From NCBI GenBank assembly GCA_002710265.1, contig PAJW01000042.1, positions 2,018 to 12,108 on the forward strand: a DNA stretch of 10,091 nucleotides, written 5' to 3'. The stretch's first letter is position 1. Every line of letters begins with the position of its first letter. The stretch is from Gammaproteobacteria bacterium (GTDB lineage: Bacteria; Pseudomonadota; Gammaproteobacteria; Magnimaribacterales; D2472). Of this stretch, positions 1 through 5,445 are shown piece after piece. The notes below the pieces were generated by a model. It was not told the DNA's origin. It saw nothing but the letters and a program-made list of their open reading frames with translations, and searched no databases. A program made the position numbers and the translations under genes.

Positions 1-285
1 GATTTCCAATTGATCGTTATATTGCGTTAAGTCTATTAGTTGCTGGTAATTTTGTCTAAACTCTTGAACAACTACATTGGTAGCATCATCAATTATATCA
101 ATTTCATCTTGAGCTGCTTTACCATCTTTGTTTGATTGGGCCAAAAGTGATTTAACTGGATCCATTTGTCTTCTCGGATCTTCCTCCTTTTGAGCGTTCA
201 CTGAAAAAGTTAATGCTAATACCATTAAAATTGTTGATAAAAGATATAACATTGTGTTTTTTTTAAAATGAAAATTTATAATCAT
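1..285 (-). CDS. DUF3450-family secreted protein, N-terminal part (partial)
   Basis: This minus-strand reading frame starts at ATG 283-285 and stays open to the left edge, giving 95 codons with no stop. The SD-like AGAGAGGA at 291-298 sits 5 nt before the ATG and supports this start. Residues 12-31 form a hydrophobic signal peptide ending in VNA before Gln32, a good signal peptidase I site, so the product is probably periplasmic. The mature part is charged and helical, with TQYNDQLE near the edge matching the YN-x-x-LE pattern I recall from DUF3450 proteins, which are long coiled-coil-like periplasmic proteins. DUF3450 genes commonly lead clusters encoding ExbB-like, ExbD-like, TonB-like and TPR proteins that energise outer-membrane receptors; that role is inferred here because the neighbours are out of view. 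A second in-frame ATG at 250-252 would cut the positively charged n-region and has no better RBS. The family call rests on a short stretch. Confidence 0.7.
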   Translation of the reverse strand, partial: MIINFHFKKNTMLYLLSTILMVLALTFSVNAQKEEDPRRQMDPVKSLLAQSNKDGKAAQDEIDIIDDATNVVVQEFRQNYQQLIDLTQYNDQLEI

Positions 286-290
286 TTTGG

Positions 291-298
291 TCCTCTCT
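291..298 (-). promoter_or_regulatory. Ribosome binding site of the DUF3450 gene
   Basis: Read on the minus strand this is AGAGAGGA, 5 nt before the ATG at 283-285. It is among the clearest Shine-Dalgarno sequences in the window. It favours the upstream ATG over the second in-frame ATG at 250-252, and so keeps the full basic n-region of the signal peptide. Confidence 0.65.
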
Positions 299-301
299 AT
301 A

Positions 302-319
302 ATTATCAAATTTGATAAT
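302..319. promoter_or_regulatory. 18-bp perfect palindrome, putative operator of the DUF3450 gene
   Basis: The 18 bases ATTATCAAATTTGATAAT read the same on both strands with no spacer. The site lies 16 nt upstream of the DUF3450 start codon, just beyond its RBS. The half-site word AATTATCAAAT at 301-311 occurs again, in the same orientation, at 343-353. A weak minus-strand promoter can be drawn with -35 TTGTAG (341-336), a 15-nt spacer and -10 TATTAT (320-315), which would put the palindrome over the -10 and start point, a repressor position. TonB-type clusters are often iron-regulated and Fur-type sites are rich in GATAAT words, but assigning this dyad to Fur or another regulator is inference. 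In such AT-rich DNA some palindromes arise by chance; an 18-bp perfect one at this position is less likely to. Confidence 0.4.
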
Positions 320-526
320 AATCAGCTTACAAAAACTACAAAAATTATCAAATAAAAATTACTCTAAATTTATTATTATTCCCCTTTAATGCTCTATTAA
401 TTTTATAAAAAAAATAGCAGGGAAAATTATTAGCAGTCATAAGTATTATAATAAACCCTAAAATTATTTTTTTTTTAAAATTTTAATTGGAAGAAAAATA
501 AAAAAAATAAAAATTAATTAAAACCC

Positions 527-555
527 TTGAAAAACAATAATAATAAATGTATACA
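527..555 (+). promoter_or_regulatory. Candidate sigma70 promoter of the RND operon
   Basis: TTGAAA at 527-532 and TATACA at 550-555 are separated by 17 nt, an ideal sigma70 spacing, and TG immediately precedes the -10 hexamer. Transcription would start near 562, at the left edge of the inverted repeat, giving a leader of about 65 nt. A competing reading uses the perfect TTGACA at 557-562 and the perfect TATAAT at 586-591, but their 23-nt spacing is too long for normal sigma70 recognition. In DNA this rich in A and T, -10-like words are common, so confidence is limited. Confidence 0.4.
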
Positions 556-561
556 ATTGAC

Positions 562-585
562 AAAAATGACGCCTACGTCATTTTT
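562..585. promoter_or_regulatory. 10+10 bp inverted repeat, putative operator of the RND operon
   Basis: AAAAATGACG at 562-571 and CGTCATTTTT at 576-585 are exact reverse complements around the 4-nt centre CCTA. The core TGACG-n4-CGTCA stands out as GC-containing in a region otherwise made of A and T. It lies just downstream of the candidate promoter and 43 nt before the membrane fusion protein start, where a repressor such as a TetR- or MarR-type protein would block initiation; these families often control RND pumps. No regulator gene is adjacent, so the binder is unknown. The hairpin plus T run could also look like a terminator, but no gene ends here on either strand. Confidence 0.5.
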
Positions 586-628
586 TATAATTTATTTTTT
601 TATTTAACAATGTTTACACAAGAGAATC

Positions 629-1702
629 ATGAACAAAACAACCAAAACTGCAATAATTGTATTATCTGCATTATTACTATGGATGTTATCAGGTTTTTTT
701 GAAAACAATTCTAATTCAAGTAATAACAATTCTGTCAAAATAAATAATGATGATGATAAAATTGTTAGGGTTAAAGCAAAAAAAATTAAATCAAAATTGA
801 AACAATCAAATGTTCTTATTCAAGGAAGAACTGAATCAAGTAGAAATGTTAAAGTTGCTTCAGAAACAAATGGAATCATAAAGGAAATTCTTGTCAAAAA
901 AGGTGAGTTTGTTAAAAAAAATCAAATACTTTGCAAACTATCTGTTGACTCAAGAGAAGCAAAGCTTGATGAGGCTAAAGCATTAATGCTTCAGAAAAAG
1001 TTAGAGTGGGATGCCTCAAAAGTATTAGTAGAAAAGGGGTATAGATCACAAACAAAAGCTGCAGGATCTAAAGCAGCTTATGATGCCTCAAAAGCTCTAG
1101 TAATTCAAATGGAGGAGGAATTAGAGAATATAAATATAAGATCACCCTTTGATGGATTCTTTAATGATAATTTAGCTGAGATAGGTGATTTTTTATCAAT
1201 TGGAATGCCATGCGGGGAAGTTATAGATTATAATCCTATATTGGTTATTGGCCAGGTATCTGAACAAGAAATTAAAAAAATTAGATCGGGTACTCAAGGC
1301 TTTGCAGTTTTATCCACCGGTGAAAAATTAGACGGTAAACTCAGTTACGTTTCTAAAACAGCTGACATCAAAACAAGAACTTTTAGAGTTGAACTAGAAA
1401 TTAGTAATACAAACTTTGAAATAAAAGACGGTATAACTGCAGAGCTATTTATTCCTACAAAAAGAGTTCAAGCTCATCTAATTCCTCCATCCTCACTTAC
1501 ATTGGACCCTGAAGGAAAAATAGGTGTAAGACATATTAACAATGATAATGAAGTTATATTTTCAGGCATTGAAATTATTGGCGATCAAGAAGAACTGATT
1601 TGGGTTACAGGTTTACCCGAACAAATTATACTTATTACAATTGGTCAAGAATTTGTTCTTGAAGGACAAAAAGTAAATTATAGTCTTGAGGCATTAAATT
1701 GA
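629..1702 (+). CDS. RND efflux membrane fusion protein (periplasmic adaptor)
   Basis: This 357-residue protein is the HlyD/AcrA-type adaptor that links an RND pump to an outer-membrane channel across the periplasm. Residues 8-24 form one hydrophobic helix with no lipobox cysteine, so it is probably anchored by an uncleaved N-terminal helix rather than by lipid. An Asn/Ser/Asp-rich linker follows (25-43). The first lipoyl half-motif lies at about 73-105 (VASETNGIIKEILVKKGEFV), the helical hairpin at about 107-166, and the second lipoyl half at about 167-200 (INIRSPFDGFF, with a G-D-F turn). A beta-barrel domain follows (about 203-275), then a membrane-proximal domain that includes IPPSSL (about 285-357). 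The length is typical. Only a weak AGAGA RBS precedes the ATG. The next gene overlaps by 4 nt, so the pair should be co-translated. The substrate cannot be read from the sequence. Confidence 0.93.
   Translation: MNKTTKTAIIVLSALLLWMLSGFFENNSNSSNNNSVKINNDDDKIVRVKAKKIKSKLKQSNVLIQGRTESSRNVKVASETNGIIKEILVKKGEFVKKNQILCKLSVDSREAKLDEAKALMLQKKLEWDASKVLVEKGYRSQTKAAGSKAAYDASKALVIQMEEELENINIRSPFDGFFNDNLAEIGDFLSIGMPCGEVIDYNPILVIGQVSEQEIKKIRSGTQGFAVLSTGEKLDGKLSYVSKTADIKTRTFRVELEISNTNFEIKDGITAELFIPTKRVQAHLIPPSSLTLDPEGKIGVRHINNDNEVIFSGIEIIGDQEELIWVTGLPEQIILITIGQEFVLEGQKVNYSLEALN
1688..1691 (+). promoter_or_regulatory. Ribosome binding site that fixes the TTG start of the permease
   Basis: GAGG lies inside the end of the adaptor gene, 7 nt before TTG 1699-1701. 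It supports initiation at this TTG rather than at the in-frame ATG at 1723-1725. The TTG start also keeps the INIIDYVMQ amphipathic segment that usually precedes the first membrane helix of RND permeases. Confidence 0.5.
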
Positions 1703-4700
1703 TAAATATTATTGATTATGTAATGCAGGCAAGAAGGACAATAGTTTTCCTTATGGTAATTGTCATTTCAACGGGTTTTTTAACCTTTATAAATATAGCG
1801 AAAGATGCAGAACCAGATATTGATATCCCTTTTATTTACGTTGCTGTTCCTCATCAAGGTATATCACCAGAGGATTCCGAGCGTCTGATTGTTAGGCCAT
1901 TAGAAAATCAATTAAAAACTATTGAAGGTATTGAGGAAATGAATGGCTCAGCCTCAAATGGTTACGGATCTGTTTTATTGGAATTTGATATTAAATTCGA
2001 TAAAGATAAAGCCCTCGGGGATGTCAGAGAAAAAGTTGATATGGTAAAATCCAAACTTCCTGAAGATGCTGATGAACCAATTGTACTTGAGTTTAATATG
2101 GCAGAATTACCAACAATGGTTGTATCACTGTCAGGTGATGTTCCAGATAGAACATTATTTTATCACGCTAAGAGACTACAAACAAAAATCGAAGGCATAC
2201 CAGGGGTTCTTGAAGCACCTATTACTGGCGATAGAGAAGACTTAATGGAAATTTTAGTTAGCCCATCTAAACTAGAAAATTACAATATTTCTTTAATGGA
2301 TCTTATAAAATCTATAACTGGAAATAATCGCTTGGTTGCCGCTGGATCAATTGATAAAGGACAAGGAAAATTTTCTATTAAGGTTCCTGCAGTATATGAA
2401 AGTGCACAGGACGTTTATAATTTAGTAATTTTCTCGTCAGGTGATGGAGCTGTTACCTTAGGAGATGTAGCAGAAATAAGAAAAACTTACAAAGACACCG
2501 AGTCATATGCAAGAGTAAATGGAAAACCTGCAGTAGCTCTTCAGGTAAAGAAAAGAATTGGAGAAAATGTTTTAGAAATAAATAAAATAGTAAGGGTTGA
2601 AGCCCAAGATTATGTAAAAAATATATCAGACAATATTAAAATTAATTTTACAAGTGATAACTCCGACTACATTTTAGAAATGTTAAAATCTCTTCAAGCC
2701 GCTGTTACAAATGCAATTATATCAGTTATGATTTTAGTAATTGGAGCGTTAGGTATTCGTTCAGCACTCATGGTAGGAATATCAATTCCAACATCATTTT
2801 TAATGGCAATAACTTTACTAGCTTTATCCGGTGGGTACATAAATATGATGGTTATGTTCGGTTTATTGGTCTCGGTTGGTCTTTTGGTGGATGGATCAAT
2901 TGTTATGGTTGAATATGCTGATAGAAAGATGGCAGAAGGCTCAAATAGATTAGATGCTTATACTAAATCTTACAAAAGAATGATATGGCCTATTATATCT
3001 TCAACAGCAACAACGTTAGCAGCATTTCTTCCTTTAATTTTATGGCCAGGTGTGTCTGGTCAGTTTATGAAATGGATGCCATTTATGGTCAGTCTAGTCT
3101 TAGTATCATCGCTTTTTTCAGCATTGATATTTATACCGGTAATGGGATCAATTTTTGGTAAAACAGAAAAAAAAGATTTAACAAATTTAAATGATAAACC
3201 TAACTTGAATAATATCTCAGGATACACAAAGATTTATATAAATATTTTACAAAAATTTATTAAAAATCCAATGCTAACCATAATCTCTTCAATAGGAATA
3301 GTTATTATTCTTTTTAATTTATATGTGAACTTTAATGCTGGAGCTCGTTTCTCAGTTGAGGGAGATACAAATCAAATGACAGTTCACATAATTGCAAGAG
3401 GAAACTTATCGCCGAGTCAAAAACTAGGAATTGCTCTTGATGTTGAAAATATAGTTAGAAAAGTAAATGGAATTAAAACAACTTCTACTCTTATTGGAGG
3501 AGCATCAGCTGAACAGATGATTATGACTGATGGCGAGAGTAGAAGTGATGAAATCGCTATGATGATGATTGAGTTAAAACCAGTTCATGAGAGAAGTCAT
3601 GCCGATATTCTCCGACAAGAAATTTTAGAAAAAACATCTATGTTACCAGGAGTAATAGTTGAAGCATATAAAGTTGAAAGAAAACCTGAGTCAGGTAAAG
3701 ATATTCAAATTGAACTTACCTCATCAAATAACTTTCAACTTATAAAAGTTACAAATGCAATAAGCAATAAACTGAAGTCCATGGAAGGAATTATGGAAGT
3801 CGATGATACTAGATCGCTTCCGGGAATTGAATGGATTATAAATGTTGATAGAGAACTCGCGGGGAAATATGGTGTCGATGTCTCTATTATTGGTTCAATT
3901 GTTCAATTAATTACTAATGGTATTTTAGTTGATAAATATCGTCCCGATGACTCAGAAGATGAAGTTGATATTAGAGTAAGATTTCCAAAAGACTATAGAC
4001 AGCTTGAGCAATTTGATCAGTTAAGAATACCAACTCCTGATGGAGCTATTCCACTATCAAATTTTGTCAAAAGAGTCCCTCAACAAAAAGTAACATCAAT
4101 TGAAAGATCAAATGGGACAAGAATCCTTAAAATTAGAGCTAATACTATGATTGATCCTGTTACAGGTAAAAAAATCCTACCATTTGATAAAAATATTGAA
4201 ATTGGTAAATGGATTAATGATCAGAACTTTTCAAATGAAGTTGAAATTAAATTTGCAGGAACTAATGAGGACGGTGAAGAGTCTGCAGCGTTTTTGGGTA
4301 GAGCTATGCTTGCAGCTTTATTTCTAATGTTTATAATTTTACTTACTCAATTTAATAGTTTCTATCAAGCTGCCATAACTTTATCAACAGTTGTCCTTTC
4401 TACGGTAGGAGCTCTTACAGGTTTATTAATCACAGGCCAAGTTTTTTCAGTGATAATGAGTGGTCTGGGAATTGTATCACTAGCGGGTATAATTGTTAAC
4501 AACTCAATAGTTTTAATTGATACATTTAACAGATTAAAAAAACATACAAAAACTCTAAATGAAGCAATACTTCGTTCAGCTGCACAAAGATTAAGACCCA
4601 TCATATTAACAACGACTACTACCATGGTTGGTTTAACTCCAGTAGCACTACAAATTACAATAGACTGGTTTGGAAGAAGTATTGAAATTGGAGGTCTTAT

Positions 4701-4869
4701 GTCTGCTTGGTGGGTACCATTTTCAACTGCTGTAATTTGGGGACTCGGATTTTCAAGTCTTTTAACTTTATTTTTAATACCAACATTGCTTGCTTTACCT
4801 GATTACTTAAAAAGAAAAAAATTTAATTTTGATAAAAGATTTTTAAAAACTTTAGAATCACCCGAATAA
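1699..4869 (+). CDS. RND efflux permease (AcrB/MexB-like inner-membrane transporter)
   Basis: This 1056-residue protein has the standard RND length and twofold layout, and exports substrates using the proton gradient. TM1 lies at about 12-32, a large periplasmic porter loop at 33-330, TM2-TM6 between about 335 and 484, a cytoplasmic linker at about 485-520, TM7 at about 526-544, a second porter loop at 545-865, and TM8-TM12 at about 867-1032. Family features include DAEPDIDIP (36-44) after TM1, the porter motif DVREKVD (108-114), GLLVDGSIVMVE in TM4 (Asp398) and VNNSIVLID in TM10 (933-941). Aligned to AcrB, Asp407 is kept as Asp398, Asp408 becomes Gly399 and Lys940 becomes Asn934, so the proton relay differs from AcrB. 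It starts with TTG, overlapping the adaptor stop by 4 nt (TTGA). No TolC-type gene follows. The substrate is unknown; the family also contains metal and lipid exporters, but no metal-site signature is seen. Confidence 0.95.
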   Translation: MINIIDYVMQARRTIVFLMVIVISTGFLTFINIAKDAEPDIDIPFIYVAVPHQGISPEDSERLIVRPLENQLKTIEGIEEMNGSASNGYGSVLLEFDIKFDKDKALGDVREKVDMVKSKLPEDADEPIVLEFNMAELPTMVVSLSGDVPDRTLFYHAKRLQTKIEGIPGVLEAPITGDREDLMEILVSPSKLENYNISLMDLIKSITGNNRLVAAGSIDKGQGKFSIKVPAVYESAQDVYNLVIFSSGDGAVTLGDVAEIRKTYKDTESYARVNGKPAVALQVKKRIGENVLEINKIVRVEAQDYVKNISDNIKINFTSDNSDYILEMLKSLQAAVTNAIISVMILVIGALGIRSALMVGISIPTSFLMAITLLALSGGYINMMVMFGLLVSVGLLVDGSIVMVEYADRKMAEGSNRLDAYTKSYKRMIWPIISSTATTLAAFLPLILWPGVSGQFMKWMPFMVSLVLVSSLFSALIFIPVMGSIFGKTEKKDLTNLNDKPNLNNISGYTKIYINILQKFIKNPMLTIISSIGIVIILFNLYVNFNAGARFSVEGDTNQMTVHIIARGNLSPSQKLGIALDVENIVRKVNGIKTTSTLIGGASAEQMIMTDGESRSDEIAMMMIELKPVHERSHADILRQEILEKTSMLPGVIVEAYKVERKPESGKDIQIELTSSNNFQLIKVTNAISNKLKSMEGIMEVDDTRSLPGIEWIINVDRELAGKYGVDVSIIGSIVQLITNGILVDKYRPDDSEDEVDIRVRFPKDYRQLEQFDQLRIPTPDGAIPLSNFVKRVPQQKVTSIERSNGTRILKIRANTMIDPVTGKKILPFDKNIEIGKWINDQNFSNEVEIKFAGTNEDGEESAAFLGRAMLAALFLMFIILLTQFNSFYQAAITLSTVVLSTVGALTGLLITGQVFSVIMSGLGIVSLAGIIVNNSIVLIDTFNRLKKHTKTLNEAILRSAAQRLRPIILTTTTTMVGLTPVALQITIDWFGRSIEIGGLMSAWWVPFSTAVIWGLGFSSLLTLFLIPTLLALPDYLKRKKFNFDKRFLKTLESPE

Positions 4870-4875
4870 ATAAAT

Positions 4876-5445
4876 ATGAAAACTGTTTGTTTATTTTGTG
4901 CTTCAATGAACGGGATAAATTCTAATTATAAAAAAGAAGCCAATAAAATTGGAGATATCCTATTAAAGCATAATTACTCACTTCTTTATGGTGGCGGGGC
5001 CCTTGGGCTAATGGGTATAGCTGCAAAATCAGCAAATAAAAAAGGGGTTAAAATAATTTCTGTTTTTCCTGAATACCTTGATGAACCTGATATAATTTTT
5101 TCAGAATATCAAAAAGTTATTAGAACAAAAAATATTGTTAATAGAAAAAAAAAGATGATTCAATTATCTGATATTTTTGTCTGTCTGCCAGGAGGAATTG
5201 GGACTCTTGACGAAATAACAGAAGTCCTATCAAGCGCAGCACTTGGTGAACATAAAAAACCAATTTTCTTGATAAACACTAATAATTTTTGGGAACCTTT
5301 TGTTAACTTACTTAATCATATGGAGAGGAATAAGTTTATTAGAACAAATGGAGATAAAAATATAAAATTCTCTAGTCTTAAAAATTTATTTGTTGTTAAT
5401 AATTTAGAGGAGTTGTCATTACACAAAAAATTTAATTCTATTTAG
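4876..5445 (+). CDS. LOG-family nucleoside 5'-monophosphate phosphoribohydrolase (TIGR00730 type)
   Basis: This 189-residue Rossmann-fold protein belongs to the LONELY GUY family, often mislabelled lysine decarboxylase. Members hydrolyse the N-glycosidic bond of nucleoside monophosphates (cytokinin ribotides or AMP and relatives), giving free base and ribose 5-phosphate. Visible motifs are the N-terminal strand VCLFCAS (4-10), YGGGALGLMG (38-47), the RKKKM motif (90-94) matching the family's conserved Arg-Lys, and PGGIGTLDE (105-113) with the catalytic Glu113. Length is normal and it should be a cytosolic dimer. It begins 6 nt after the permease stop with no clear Shine-Dalgarno (AT-only AATAAATAAAT), which suggests translation by reinitiation after the permease. 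Its stop overlaps the converging cimA gene by 8 nt. Bacterial members may salvage or repair nucleotides rather than make signals, so the exact substrate is open. Confidence 0.9.
   Translation: MKTVCLFCASMNGINSNYKKEANKIGDILLKHNYSLLYGGGALGLMGIAAKSANKKGVKIISVFPEYLDEPDIIFSEYQKVIRTKNIVNRKKKMIQLSDIFVCLPGGIGTLDEITEVLSSAALGEHKKPIFLINTNNFWEPFVNLLNHMERNKFIRTNGDKNIKFSSLKNLFVVNNLEELSLHKKFNSI
5438..5445. other. Tail-to-tail overlap of two operons with no terminator
   Basis: The 8-bp word CTATTTAG contains both stop codons: TAG of the LOG gene on the plus strand (5443-5445) and TAG of cimA on the minus strand (5438-5440, read as CTA on plus). I see no GC-rich hairpin followed by a T run for either direction within about 100 bp on either side. 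Ends of both transcripts must lie inside the opposing coding sequence or depend on Rho or on polymerase collision. Confidence 0.8.

Larger units (their letters stand above)
286..628. other. Divergent intergenic region (343 bp)
   Basis: This very AT-rich gap separates the diverging DUF3450 gene and RND operon, so it should hold promoters for both. The supportable elements are the dyad at 302-319, its half-site repeat at 343-353, a possible promoter at 527-555 and the inverted repeat at 562-585. The middle (about 360-525) has long A and T runs, including a ten-base T run near 467-476, and a stray TATAAT at 447-452 with no convincing -35. I see no tRNA, riboswitch, plausible small protein gene or mobile-element end in it. 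Confidence 0.75.

Noticed and set aside
370..432. Imperfect inverted repeat (TGCTCTATT against AATAGCA, with CCCC and GGG nearby)
   Set aside because: Pairing needs a bulge and breaks down beyond seven bases; in such AT-rich DNA this is weak evidence for a structured RNA.
562..585. Rho-independent terminator reading of the inverted repeat and T run
   Set aside because: The genes on both sides diverge, so no transcript needs to end here, and the GC part of the stem is only about four pairs. A role in attenuation cannot be excluded.
547..702. 51-codon plus-strand frame starting at ATG 547 and overlapping the adaptor start
   Set aside because: It runs through the promoter and operator region and then reads the adaptor gene in the wrong frame, giving Asn- and Ile-rich low-complexity sequence. 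No RBS precedes it.
4365..4625. 86-codon minus-strand open frame inside the permease gene
   Set aside because: It lies wholly antisense to the conserved TM9-TM11 coding region. Its Val- and Thr-rich product is what the reverse of that sequence would give, and no RBS or family motif is visible.
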